A program made the position numbers and the translations under genes. This document shows, piece by piece, positions 24,635 to 36,397 of a stretch of DNA of 64,000 nucleotides. The notes beneath the pieces were generated by a model. It had not been told where the DNA came from and did no database searches. It saw nothing but the letters and a program-made list of their open reading frames with translations. Every line of letters begins with the position of its first letter. The first letter of the stretch is position 1. The DNA comes from Blasia pusilla (Eukaryota > Marchantiophyta > Marchantiopsida > Blasiales). The stretch spans positions 31,620,001 to 31,684,000 of the forward strand of contig CM114271.1 of assembly GCA_050084515.1 (NCBI GenBank), given 5' to 3'.

Positions 24635-27387
24635 GTGCATGTAGTGATGACCAAAGCCAGAGAACTCCAACAGATTGTGAAGGAACATTGGGAAGAAGTA
24701 CAGATGGAAGGTGAAACATCAAGCAGATGGCAATGCAAGTATTGTTCATATTCTATGAAAACCTATCATAGCACGCGGATGATGGAACATTTTAAACGAG
24801 AGAAACGAAAGACAAAGGATGGGAATTAGGATATCCATCATGCCAAATTATGTGTGAAGGTCCCTCCCAACGTGCAACCGGATCTCTGAAACAGGATTCT
24901 AGTGGGAAATGGACAAAGAAGGGAAGAGAGACCTTCGAGTGAAGTGGAAGAGACTACTCCATTACAAATAGTTTTGCAACAAACAGGAAATCATGTTTAT
25001 GTTGTACAAAATATTGATGGGGTTGTGAACATGCCATGGAGTGACAGTCTCAAGGAATGCAGAGGAGTTGTTGGGCCCATTCGAGGGAGTAGTAATTTTG
25101 GGAAGAAGCAAGCTGATCTGAGGGATTCTTTCAACATCCAAGGAATAGAAGTTGCAAATGACATGTGGGCAAAGTGTTTCTACGAATGTGGAATACCATT
25201 CAACGAAGTACGGCAAGATGCTTTCAAAGAAGCAGTATTGGCAACAACAAAGATGAAGGGTTACTCAGGTCCTAGTTATAATTTATTGCGCACCACCCTA
25301 CTTGAGAAACATATGGGGAAGGTGAAGGAAAAGGTGGATGGCATATTGGAAAATTTGCGTTTGGGGGCCACGATCAAAACGGATTCTTGAACTAATGTGA
25401 GAAGCAAGTGTTTGGTGAACATAATGGTCTCTTGTCCACAAGGTGAGGTCATGATTGAGTCGATAGACACCAAAGGGGAATCCCAAACGGCGGAATGGTT
25501 GGCAGGTCACATAGAGAGGACTATCATGAGCATTGGTCCAAAGAATGTGTCGCAACTTGTGACAGAAAATGCTAGCAATGAGCGAGCAATAGAGAAACTT
25601 ATCGAAATAAAGTTCCCTCATATTCTTTGGGGTGGATGCGTATCACTTTCTCTTGATCTAGTCTGCGAAGAGTGGGGTAAATGGCCTTGGGTGGACAGGA
25701 TTTTTGCACAAGTTCGTGAGATGGTAGTATTTGTGAAGACTAGAACTTGGGTGATGGCCAAATTTATGGAAACCAATCCAATGAAGAGACGATTGTTGCT
25801 TCATGCAAATACATGATTTGCAACAAATTTTATCATATTGGGAGGCATCTTAGAATTGAGGGAGGTGTTCCACGCCATGGTTGCCACCATTGCTTTTAGG
25901 GAGTCTTTCAATGGCAGGGATGCGAGGCAAAGCAAGAAGGCACAAGAGATTGAGACTATTGTGGCCAATCACGATTTTTGGATGGAGGGTGAGGAGTCGT
26001 CTGCTACGGCTCAACCAACTATTATTCTGTTGAGAGAGTGTGATGGTCATAAAGCAAGAACTGGGCGTATTTTTTGCCGTATTTTTGAGATAATGGAAGA
26101 GACTCGTTCTTTTCCTATGACTCCATGGCTTGGTATGGGCGGAAGGCATCATGGTTATTTTGTCACAATGTCTAGAGCTATAGAGATGGTCGATGTTATT
26201 TCTAGGCGGTGGACACTTATCCACAACAAGTTACGTGCAATAGGCTACATTCTCACCCCTTACAATCTTCTTGATAGTGTTCAAGACGTCACTTCAAATG
26301 CTCAGTGCATGAGGGATTTCAAAAAATATCTAAAACTACATGCAACGGGGGTGGATGGCCTTAATGTCATCGAGGCTAATTCTTATGTGGCAACTTGCTT
26401 GCGAGAGTTGGGAAAAATTGTGAACCATCAAGAAATATTTGTGGATGAATTTGGTAGGGAAGTTGTTGATTCACTATGTCCCTCTGATTGGTGGAGCATG
26501 CACGATCAAGGTGCACCAACATTGCGCTCTGTGGCTAAGTTCATATTAGCACAAGTGGTTTCATCTTCTTCAACGGAGAGAAATTGGAGTAGTTATGGTT
26601 TCATCCACAACAAGCACAGGAAAAAATTGACCAACAAGTGTGCCAGGGATTTGGTTTATATCTACACAAACTCAAGGTTTGGAGACAAGGGTGTTTCTTG
26701 GAAATCAAGACAAGCGCTCTTGTACGAGCAATACTTTTCAAAAAGGGATGGACAAGAACAAGCTAGAAGGGTAGTAGAAGATGGTAGTGAATCTAGCTTG
26801 CATTCAAGAAACCGTGATGGTAATCTTGAAGATAACCTTGACTTGCAAGATGAGGATCTAGGGGAGGTGGATGTGATATGTGGAATTCATGGCACTGAAG
26901 GGAGAGAGGATACTCATATCGGCAACATTGAAAATTTTGATTTCGAGGGGCTTGGAAGAGATGAAGATGATGTTGAAGTGGAACATTGGATTCGAGAGCA
27001 CGAAGAAGAGCAACGACGGAGGATTCAAGCGTAGCCAATCTGCCCGGCACTTCTCCTAACATGACCTACGACCCTCAGATTGTTGCACCAGTAGGAGTTC
27101 AGAATTATTCCACGGAGTCTAGTGAACCTAAGCGGGATATTGCTCCACAATCTTTGAGCGTTGAAACGGTGGACTTAGTTGATGAGCCTAATGATAATGA
27201 TGTTCTCATATCTATGGTTCCAGACTCTCAACCCATCAATCATGGCATGGATAGTTCATACATTTCCTCCGATGATGAAATAATTGCAAGAGGAACTCGT
27301 CGCCGATCCACCCAACTTCGAACTATTGAGCGGCCAAATTACCGCTTACATCTTAATCCACTGGACCCAACCATAGACCTAGACTAG
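24635..27387 (+). pseudogene. hAT transposase pseudogene
   Basis: The frame from 24635 to 27034 is one and the same throughout, interrupted only by stops (24827-24829, 24887-24889, 25388-25390 and 25814-25816). Order: a BED-type zinc finger near 24,700-24,810 (CKYC pair, then histidines); a DUF659-like region near 25,130-25,370; the RNase H-like catalytic region near 25,400-26,250, with 'VTENASNERA' where active hAT proteins have a DNA/N motif; and the C-terminal dimerisation domain near 26,480-26,680 (WWSMHDQGAPTLRSVAKFIL, then SSSSTERNWSSYGF). A +1-frame acidic, serine-rich tail continues from 26,986 to 27,387. It would encode a cut-and-paste transposase of roughly 800 residues. This copy cannot make it, but it belongs to the superfamily that could have mobilised the 898-1328 and 14299-14624 elements. 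Confidence 0.88.
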
Positions 27388-27544
27388 AAGAGAGATTACA
27401 AAATTTAGTGAGACGGATCAGTAGATAGTTGTTGCAAACTTGTTTTGTGTTGATTATTGTAAGAATGTAATTTTTATGAAAATCCTTTTTATATACTTCT
27501 AGCTAATAAAGCATTTATTTTTACATTGAAGGTGAAATTGGTTA

Positions 27545-28377
27545 GTGTGATTTTGAGCTCATGGTCACAACGCCATTTTGCTCAAAACTTTGCAAGAGTG
27601 CTACAAACGCAAGTTGGGAAAGTTTGACATGATGAAAAATGAAAAAAACGTCATTTCCATTGAAGGTTTGGTGGTTCGGGGCCAAAAGTACAATTTCCAT
27701 CGAAGGTTTGATGGTTCGGGTCCAAAAAAGAGTTAGAATTTTTTAGGGTTTTGCTCACAACTTCATTTTGCCTAAAACTTGGTAAGAGTGCTAAGGCCAC
27801 CTTGGGGACCATGTTGGCCAAATTTCAACTCAATATAACAAAGTTGGACAAGATGAAAAATGGAAAAAGCTTATTTTGGTAGAAGGTCTGATAGTTCGAT
27901 TCCAAAAAGGAGTTAGAAATTTTTGAGCTTTTTCTCACAACTTCATTTTTCCTCAAACTTGGCAAGAGTGCTAGATGCACCTTGGGTACAAATGTGGCCA
28001 AATTTCAGCTCAAGATGAAAAATTTGGACAAGATGAAAAATAAAAAATTCTTTTTTTAATAGAAGGTTTGATGGTTTGGGTCCCAATAGGACTTGCCAAA
28101 TTTTTAGCTTGTGGTGTGAACTCCATTTTTCTTGAAAAATGGCAAGACTTCTAGATGCATCTTGGAGACCATGTGGGCCAAATTTCACCTCAAGATGAGA
28201 GAGGTGGACAAGGTGAAAAATCATAAGACCTTCTTTTCATTCAAGGTTTAATGGTTCGGGTCCAAAAAGAGTTAGTTACTTTTGAGATTTTGCTTACATC
28301 TCCATTTTGAATTAAAATTGGCAAGACTACTAGATGCACCTTGGGGACCAATGTGGCCAAATTGCAACTGAAGATGA
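27545..28377 (+). repeat. Satellite array, ~180-bp monomers (left block)
   Basis: About four and a half head-to-tail units. The phrase 'gggtccaaaaaggagttag' or a variant recurs near 27,722, 27,900, 28,080 and 28,260, and each unit also has 'gcaagagtgctagatgcacc', 'ggccaaatttcagctcaaga' and 'ggacaagatgaaaaatg'. It is the same family and orientation as the blocks at 34.1-36.4 and 48.0-48.6 kb. The array is cut at 28,377 by a copia LTR. Confidence 0.88.
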
Positions 28378-28802
28378 TGTGAGAAAACAGAAAGTGACGA
28401 AATCACTAAAATCTTTATAAAACTTAGAGATACAAAGTGGCCTAGTCCGTCTGTACGCTCACACAAGAGCTTCGATGGAACCTGAACATGGAGATAACTC
28501 AACATACGAGAATGCGCTACCGCTGTGGCTCCCGACTATTTCACTACTCGGGAAACTAGGATTTTTACCTAATTTTCTTCATTTCTATTAATAGAAAAAG
28601 TTTGCCGAGGGCTGCGCCCTTGAAGCCTCGCGACGCATATAGGGTTAGATAATCCTAGTAACGCTACTCCTGAAACCACCTACGTCATATTACTATGACT
28701 CCTTCGACGTCTAAGTCGGAACCATCAATCTAGGCTTCTCCTCATACAAGGGGGCCGATCGGATTAATGGTGCTCAGAGAAGTGGATGTTGAGAATTCAA
28801 CA
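28378..28802 (-). mobile_element. 3' LTR of a Ty1/copia element
   Basis: Read on the minus strand, a GAGGGGGGG polypurine tract (28803-28811) is followed at once by TGTTGAATTCTCAACA, the palindromic start typical of plant copia LTRs. The LTR ends in TTTTCTCACA against satellite DNA at 28,377. It therefore belongs to the copia pol at 29.6-33.3 kb. The partner 5' LTR is missing. Confidence 0.78.
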
Positions 28803-28828
28803 CCCCCCCTCAATATCCACTCTCATGT

Positions 28829-29611
28829 TGTCGTGCGCCTACTCTCCTTGAACGTTAATCTTGTTGTTGCTGAAGCGTGCGTTCAGTAGGTCACGCTCTC
28901 AACGTTGATTTGCATCCAAACACGCACTCTGGTTATTCGGGTCTTGGATCAATCAGAGGGCTAAATTTCCGAGTTCTCGTCTCGGACTCTCATCAAGCTC
29001 AACCTTCCTAGTTTCGCGGTTTACAACACGGGCAAGTCTCGCAAGACTTGGGACAAACTTTTTGGTCGGTTCAGGAACCTCAAACGGCGTTTCTCGCTTG
29101 GCGGTTCCAACTGTCCGATGGACATCCAATGAGTCCCTAACCAAGACTCGCACGAAGTGAATCTCGGGTTAGAATCCAAGTGTGGCGTACAAAGTCCACT
29201 CCCTTGGATCAGGTTTGGGTTTCGAGTTCCAACGCCAAACTCCCGTTCCATCCCGTGCCTCAGAGACGCCGTTTGACGCTCAAATGGGGGATTCGTGTTC
29301 CAAGACATCTTGGAGAGACTCCTCCCTTACTAGTACTTCTGGGGATGTCCGGGGTCCCCCTACCTTTAGGGAAAGACACCCGGGCCTCTCCAATTGGCCC
29401 TCAACCCCATTGCTCTAACAATTGTTTTCGGCCAATATCTCAGTCTATACTTATGCGTTTGCTAAGATCTTTAGTGCGTTGGAAGCGTCTCAAGATAAGC
29501 TTTCCATTGCATCCTTATTTGTTCCAAACTCATCTTGAGACTAAAATTTATGATCCAAAACACAGTAAAATTCCCCAAACGCTAGTCGTGTTCCAAAACT
29601 GGTTCTCACCT
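28829..29611 (-). mobile_element. Truncated Ty3-type LTR
   Basis: It starts (plus strand) TGTCGTGCGCCTACTCTCC and follows the complete LTR at 52171-53184 until 'ggttctcacctc', then stops abruptly at the copia RNase H end. In its own (minus) sense it has lost its first 250 or so bases. It sits between the copia pol and the copia polypurine tract. Confidence 0.78.
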
Positions 29612-30319
29612 CCTCAAAGCTTTCGTGAAGATGTCTGCACGGTTATCCTCTGTTGGACAATAGACTAACTTCAAAACCTCTCTCTCGATCAATTCACAAA
29701 CAAAATGATTCTGGATCTCTATGGGCTTCGTATGAGCATGAAACACAAGATTATGTGCTATGACAATGCAACTATGATTGTCACACCACATTACAGTAGC
29801 ACTTTCTGGTGCTTCTCCTATGTCCTCCAATATCCATCTCAACCATACTGCTTCACAAGAAGCATAACAAGCTGGCTTGTACTCTGCCTCGGTACGAGAA
29901 AGAGCCACTGTAGTTTGATTCTTGTTTACCCATGACACCACACCTGATCCTACCAAGAAGCAATAACCCGAAACTGATCTCCAAAAATCTGAATCTCCTG
30001 CCCAATCTGAGTCACAAAAAGCTGCCATTTCCATCCCTGTTCCATAGGTGATGTCGTACTCGATAGTGCCTTTGATGTACTTCAACGCACGCATCCCTAT
30101 CTTCCAATGGTTCTCACAAGGCTTAGTTGAGAACCTACTCAAAACTCCCACAGCAAAGCTAATGTCTGGTCTAGTGTTACACAAAAATATCAAACTGCCT
30201 ACAAGCTTTCTGTACAACTTTTCATCTACCAATGGTGAAACATCCTCCATCGAGAGTTTCAACTCTACCTCCATTGGCAAGACCATTGCCTTACACTCGG
30301 TCATCCTGAATGCCTTCAA
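29606..30319 (-). pseudogene. Ty1/copia RNase H domain and pol C-terminus
   Basis: Open for 237 codons. It has the landmarks of copia pol: 'YRKLVGSLIFLCNTRPDISF', then 'KGTIEYDITYG', 'GDSDFWRSVSGYCF', 'TEAEYKPACYASCEAVWLR', 'HSCIVIAHNLVFHAHTKPIE' and the final 'DIFTKAL'. Typical active elements have Y-x-A-x-x in the TEAEY motif; here Pro replaces a usually small residue. RNase H would remove RNA from the reverse-transcription hybrid. It lies in the same element as the next three entries. Confidence 0.88.
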
Positions 30320-30598
30320 GATTTCTCTAGCATACTTTTGTTGAGAGAGAAAAATAGAATCTCAGTGTTGCCAAATCTCCAGCCCTATAAAGTAGTGCAA
30401 AATACTTAAATCTGACATTTCAAACTCAGATTTCAACATTCCCTTCATTTCCTCTATTTTCTTACTGTGGTCTCATGTGATGATCAGATCATCCACATAT
30501 AGGACTATCAACATATACCTTCCATCTTCGCAAAACACATATAAATTTGCTTCTAATGGACTCTTGATGAGACGCTTCTCTCAGAAGAATGTATCTAT
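30320..30598 (-). pseudogene. Ty1/copia reverse transcriptase, second half
   Basis: Between the RNase H frame and the first reverse transcriptase part the reading is broken by stops, but the sequence corresponds to the YVDD catalytic region and thumb. 'tcatccacatataggactat' (minus-strand reading) covers the aspartate pair. It is needed to connect the two open segments into one polymerase. Confidence 0.6.
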
Positions 30599-31312
30599 TC
30601 ATTGATACCATACCCTTGGGGCTTGCTTCAACCCATACAATGCTCGATGAAGTAAACACACTTTCTCTTGTGATCTAGGTGTCTCAAAACTTGGTGGTTG
30701 AGATACATACACCTCCTCCTTGAGACTCCCATTCAGAAAGGCAGACTTCACATCGTATTGGCATACATGCCAACGTCTTGTTCTTGCAATCGCTAGAACA
30801 ATTCGAATGGTTGTCATCCTTGCAGTAGGAGCAAAAGTCTCATAGTAGTCGAAACCTTTGATTTGTGAGCATCCTTGTGCAACCAACCTCGTTTTAAATT
30901 TATCCAATGTATCGACCGACTTGTACTTGGTCTTGTACACCCACTTGGTGCGTATTATCTTCCTGTCCTTTGGCTTCTCAACCAAAGTCCAAGTTTCATT
31001 TCTTTGAATAGCGTCCATCTCTATGGCCTCTCTCCATTGAGGATGAGTAAGGGCCTCATCCAAGCATGATGGCTCTTCCACCTTCAAGACCTCTGTCATA
31101 AAGGCCATGTTGACGAGATATGCGGAAGCTCTATTATGCTCCTCTAGTCTCTTGGATCTCCTTGGATGTGTAACATCTTCATCAATTGCTAGTGGATCCT
31201 TACCATCCAAGAGCTGCTTTATCCACCTAGGGTATGACGACCGTAGTGGAAGAGGAGGGTGCTCTTTGTAATCATCACCAAATTCTTCTTCTTGATGATC
31301 TGGTGTAAACAT
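30599..31312 (-). pseudogene. Ty1/copia reverse transcriptase, first half
   Basis: 237 open codons with the canonical copia RVT_2 order: 'EALTHPQWREAIEMD', 'NETWTLVEKPKDRKII', 'TKWVYKTKYKS', 'KTRLVAQGCSQIKGFDYYET', 'PTARMTTIRIVLA', 'QYDVKSAFLNGSLKEEVYV' and 'LHRALYGLKQAPRVWY'. The first metal-binding aspartate is in DVKSAFL. The protein would copy the element's RNA into DNA. Confidence 0.92.
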
Positions 31313-32260
31313 TGGTGGTGTGCTCTAGTGGGTTATCTCTTCGTTTGATGATAATGTGGATGAACCACGGATATCCACCACTTGCGCTTTGGAGTGGCGT
31401 TTGGAAGAGTCTCTTGGAAAAGTAACGAGTTGTGCGTTTCATGCGGAACACAACATCACGACTCACAAGTATCTTCTTTGCCTCAGGACACCATAGGCGA
31501 TAAGATTTAGACTCATCACTGTATCCCATAAAGATGCACTTCCTGCTCTTGGACTCCAGCTTGGTCCTAGATGCTTCAGGAATATATACAAAGCACTCAC
31601 TACCAAAAGTCATGAAATGTTGGACTGATGGTACCTTACTTGAGTATGATTGATGAGGAGTCATGCCTTGCACTGACTTGGTAGCACTTCTATTTAGAAT
31701 GTCTGTCCCAAACCGATGTTGAAAGAAACTAGGAAGGTTGAGCTTGAAGAGAAGTCGAGCGAGAACTCGGAAAGTAATCCGCTGACGTGTTTGGATGCGG
31801 ATCAGCGTTGAGCGTGACCCTGCGCTTCCGCAACAAACAAGATTAACGTTCGGACCAAAATCCTTCTGTCAAACCTTTTGCTTTTATCATACATCTTGCA
31901 ATCTCCACCTTTGTACGGTTTTGACGCTCAAAAACTCCATTTTGTTATGGTGTATGTGCCATGGTTAACTATCGCTTGATTCCATGCTCCCCCTAATATT
32001 TATTGAATTCTGTTGATAAGAATTCTCCTCCTCCATTGGTGCGAAGCTTCTGTACCTTCTTTCCTCTCTCATTCTTAACGAGTTGGCTAGGTAGCAGGCG
32101 GTTGTTTACAAATAGTGAGTGAAGTGTTGTGCCATACTTTAAATTTTCCAAAACCACTTGCCTTATCACCTAAGACTTAAGGAAATACACCCACATCTTC
32201 CTACTATAATCATCACGACCCTCATAACCAAACAACTTCGACAACTAAAAAGAAGTAGGA
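31275..32260 (-). pseudogene. Ty1/copia integrase, degraded
   Basis: 31275-31673 is the region after the integrase core ('HFMTFGSECFVYIP', 'KCIFMGYSDESKSYRLW', 'SRDVVFRM'). Near 31,870-31,970 the minus strand reads a QNGV-F-E-R-Q-N-R-T motif, which holds the third catalytic acidic residue of the DDE core. A Ty3 LTR fragment (about 31,700-31,850) sits between these two parts and breaks the gene. Confidence 0.72.
31700..31850 (+). mobile_element. Small Ty3-type LTR fragment inside copia integrase
   Basis: 'gaaactaggaaggttgagct', 'gtttggatgcggatcagcg' and 'cttccgcaacaaacaagatt' match the 42109-43130 LTR at its 3' third in the same orientation, with internal deletions. Confidence 0.65.
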
Positions 32261-32856
32261 AGAACCACCTAATGCCACTCTTCTCATTTTACCATAGAGG
32301 TTAGCATGAATAAGCTCTAGAGGAGCCTTTGCTCTATTGCTCGACTCTTGTGGAAATGGTTGTCGGTATTGCTAACCCATCATACAAGCTTCACATGTAT
32401 CCGACACTCCAGAAAATTGTTGGTAAATCAACAACCATGCCAGATTCTGCATCTGACTTAGTAATGGAAAGCTTAGGTGACAAAACCTTTCATGCCACAA
32501 CTTTATCGCTACTAAGATGGTGAGGAACTCATTGGATGTTCATCGGACCTACACTTGTTGCAAAAGCATACAACTCGTAGATATTTCCATGTCGTATACC
32601 TTCACCCGGTACTTTTCCATTGGCATCCTCAATGACTCCTCCAATTTTCTTGAAACAAACTTCTAGGTCACTTGGAACACACATAATATCTTCTTTGCCT
32701 CAGGACACCATAGGCGATAAGATTTAAATCAAATTTTGCTTCAACTCAAAGCTTGGTAAGATATATACAAGCACTCACTACCAAAAGTCATGAAAACATG
32801 AGTTAACTTCTTTTCATCTCCTTTTTGTGAGACTAAAGAAATTTTGCCTTTCCCTT

Positions 32857-33312
32857 CTACAGGGCACTTTGCATTATTCCCAACACTAACAATGATGGGC
32901 TCCTATAGATGCTGTAAGGAGCTATACCAATCCTATGATTGGTCATATGCCTAGATGCTCCACTATCAAGCACCCATGCATCTTCACTCTTTGACTTAGT
33001 GGAATGTTCTGCATGTGTGCAAAACTCTTCGATTGCTACCCAAGCATCTACTTCATGTTCTCTTAGTTCTATAGAATTTTCAGACTCCTTAGGTCTTAAA
33101 CAATCGTTTTTCTCATCCTGGCTCCTCTTTCTACAATCTTTGATAAGATGACATAGCTTACCACAATAAAAGCATTTGAAGGCTTTCCTTGGAAATTTCT
33201 TCTTGACATTTGAAGTGTAATCCTGATTTCTACCTCTATGTACATTGGCAGTAAATGCTGCATCAGTTCCCTCTCTTGCTTTGAAGTGAAGGCTTGGATG
33301 AGACGCGGCCAA
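32857..33312 (-). pseudogene. Ty1/copia gag zinc knuckle and protease
   Basis: 151 open codons. A CCHC knuckle (C-FY-C-GKLC-H-LIKD-C) for RNA binding is followed by 'DAWVLDSGASRHMTNH', the copia aspartic protease active site. The N-terminal part of gag is lost where a Ty3 LTR fragment begins at about 33,310. Confidence 0.85.
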
Positions 33313-34092
33313 GGGGTGAAAACCGGACTTGAGACGCGGGCAGCGTTTGGGAGTTTCCGACTATACTTTTGACCATAACTTTGAGTCCCAAGAAGCGTTT
33401 GGGACAAGTAAGATAGCGTTGGAAAGCTTATGTCAAGCCACTTCTAATGCACCAAAGATCTTTGCAAATTCTTGGGCAGAGGTTGAGATATGGGCCAAAA
33501 CCGCCTGTAAGAGGAGTCGAGTTGAGGGCCAAAAAGAGGGGCCCGAGTGGTCTTTCCCAAAGGTAGGGGGACCCCGGAGTTTCCTAGGAGTACTAGTTAG
33601 GGGGAAGGTCTCCAAGAGTGCTTGGACCTCAAACCCCACTTTGGGCGCTGCGGGGCGACCCAAGGCACGGAACGGATTGTGAGTTTGGTGTTGGGCTTCA
33701 AAACCCAATCCAAGTTTGATAGAGGGATTTCTGAGATCCCTATTGGATTCCAACTTGCAACTCATATCGTTGAGTCTTGGTTAGGGGCTCATGCGAGGTC
33801 CGTTGGACAATTGGGACCGCAAGGCATGCAAATGCCATTTCACGTGCCTTGACTAACCATAAAGTCTGTCCCAAGTCTTAGAAGGCTTGCCCGTGTTGGG
33901 AACCTAGGAATGAGGGAAGGTTGAGCTTGATGAGATGCTGAGTTGAGGACTCGGTGGGTTGGAAGGCCGCTTGACCCAAACCCATACTAACGTGAGTGCA
34001 TTTGGGTGCAGGTTGGCGATGAGAGTGTGTCCTACTGAACATACGCTTCCGCAACACTAAGATTGACGTTCAAGGAGAGTAGGCGCACGACA
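33310..34092 (+). mobile_element. Truncated Ty3-type LTR
   Basis: It follows the 42109-43130 LTR from 'aaggggtgaaaaccgg' to the terminal 'ggcgcacgaca' (34092), where the satellite resumes. It lacks the first 250 or so bases of the LTR, breaking at nearly the same internal point as the copy at 28829-29611 but in the opposite orientation. Confidence 0.75.
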
Positions 34093-36397
34093 TGATGGTT
34101 CGCGTCCAAAAAAGAGTTAGAAATTTTTAGGGTTTTGCTCACAACTTCACTTTGCCTAAAGCTTTTTCAGAGTTTTAGGGCCACCTTGGTGACCATGTTG
34201 GCCAAATTTAAGTTCAAGATGAGAAAGTAGGACAAGATGAAAAATGGAAATACCTTATTTTTGTAGAAGGTCTGATGGTTCAGGTCCAAAAAAGAGTTAG
34301 AATTTTTTAGGGTTTTGCTCACAACTTGATTTTGCCTAAAACTTTGTAAGAGTGCTAGCGCAATCTTGAGGACTATGTTGGACAAATTTCAGCTTAAGAT
34401 GAAAAATCGAAAACCTTATTTGGGTAGAAGGTCTCATGGTTCGGGTCCAAAAAGGAGTTAGACATTTTTGAGCTTTTGCTCACAACTTCATTTTTCTTGA
34501 AACTTGGAAAGAGTCCTAGATGCACCTTTGGGACCATGTTGGCCAAATTTCAGCTCAAGATGACAAATTTGAACAAGATGAAAAATGAAAAAACCTTATT
34601 TTGGTAGGTCTCATGGTTCGCGTCCAAAAAAAGAGTTAGAATTTTTTCTCACAACTTCACTTTGCCTAAAACTTGGTAAGAGTTCTAAGGCCACCTTGGC
34701 AACCATGTTGGCCAAATTTCAGCTCAAGATGACAAAGTTGGACAAGATGAAAAATGGAAAAACTTTATTTTGATAGAAGGTCTAATGGTTCGGGTCCAAA
34801 AAATGGTTAGAAATTTTTAGGGTTTTGCTCACAACTTCATTTTGTCTAAAACTTGGTGAGAGTGCTAGCGCCACCTTGGGGACCATGTTGGGGAAATTGC
34901 AGCTGAAGACAACAAATTTGGACAAGATGAAAAATGGAAAACCTTATTTTGGTAGAAGGTCTTATGGTTCGGGTCCAAAAAGGAGTTAGACATTTTTGAG
35001 CCTTTGCTCATAACTTCATTTTTCTTGAAACTTGGAAAGAGTCCTAGATGCATCTTTGGGACCTTTTTGGCTAAATTTCAACTCAAGATGAAAAATTTGG
35101 ACAAGATGAAAAATGAAAAAACCTTATTTTGGTAGAAGGTCTCATGGTATGCGTCCAAAAAAAGAGTTAGAATTTTTTTTCACAACTTCACTTTGCCTAA
35201 AACTTGGTAAGAGTGCTAAGGCCACCTTGGCAACCATGTTGGCCAAATTTCAGCTCAAGATGACAAAGTTGGACAAGATGAAAAATGGAAAAACCTTATT
35301 TTGGTAGAAGGTCTCATGGTTCGCGTCCAAAAAGGAGTTAGAAATTTTTAGGGTTTTTCTCACAACCTCATTTTGTCTAAAATTTGGTAAGAGTGCTAGC
35401 GCCACCTTAGGGACCATGTTGGAGAAATTTCAGCTCAAGATGACAAAGTTGGATAAGATAAAAAATGGAAAAACCTTATTTTGGTAGAAGGTCTCATGGT
35501 TCGGGTCCAAAAAGGAGTTAGAAATTTTTGAGCTTTTGCTCATAACTTCATTTTGCCTAAAACTTGGCAAGAGTCCTAGATGCACCTTTGGGAACATGTT
35601 GGCCAAATTGCAGCTCAAGATGAAAAAGTTGGACAAGATGAAAAATGACAAAACCTTATTTTTGTAGAAGGTCTCATGGTTCGGATCCAAAAAGGAGTTA
35701 GTAATTTTTGAGTTTTTTCTCACAACTTTATTTTGCATAAAACTTGGCGAGAGTGTCAGGGTCATGTTGGGGAGCATTTTGGAAAAATTTCAGCTCAAGA
35801 TGACAAAGTTGGACAAGATGAAAAATGAAAAAACCTTATTTTGGTAGAAGGTCTGATGGTTCTTGTCCAAAAAGGAGTAAGTAATTTTTGAGTTTTTGCT
35901 GACAACTTCATTTTTCTTGACACTTGGCAAGAGTGCTAGATTCACCTTGGGGACCATGTTGGCCAAATTTTAGCTCAAGATGACAAAGTTGGACAAGATG
36001 AAAAATGAAAAAACCTAATTTTTTTAGAAGGTATGATGGTTTGGGTCTAAAAAGGAGTAAGTAATTTTTGAGCATTTTCTCACAACTCCATTTTTCTGAA
36101 ACTTTGCAAGAGTGCTAAATCCACCTAGGGGACCATGTTGGCGAAATTGCAGCTCAAGATGACAAAGTTGGAGAAGCTGAAAAATGAAAAAACCTTATTT
36201 TGATAGAAGGTCTAATGGTTCAGGTCCAAAAAGGAGTAAGTAATTTTTGAGAATTTTCTCACAACTCCATTTTTCTTGAAACTTGGCAAGAGTGCTAGAT
36301 GCAGCTTAGCGACCATGTTGGCAAAATTGGAGCTCAAGATGATAAAGTTGGACAAGATGAAAAATGAAAAAACCTTATTTTCATAGAAGGTCTGATA
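34093..36397 (+). repeat. Satellite array, ~180-bp monomers (central block)
   Basis: About thirteen head-to-tail monomers. The marker 'gtccaaaaa(a)gagttag' recurs near 34105, 34285, 34446, 34623, 34796, 34974, 35154, 35327, 35507, 35687, 35867, 36047 and 36225, so spacing is mostly 173-180 bp with one short 161-bp unit. Unit length is close to one nucleosome repeat, as in many plant centromeric satellites. Whether this one is centromeric is inference. Confidence 0.93.

Noticed and set aside
28829-34092. Inverted LTR pieces as terminal inverted repeats of a single 5.3-kb DNA transposon
   Set aside because: The same sequence is a proper LTR elsewhere with 5-bp duplications (42.1 and 52.2 kb), so these are LTR fragments.
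34585-35777. Short repeated frames such as those starting MKKPYFG in the satellite
   Set aside because: They recur with the monomer and stop within it. They are a by-product of tandem repetition, not genes.
34093-36397. CRISPR-like regular repeat
   Set aside because: Units are contiguous monomers of about 180 bp without distinct spacers, in a eukaryotic genome.
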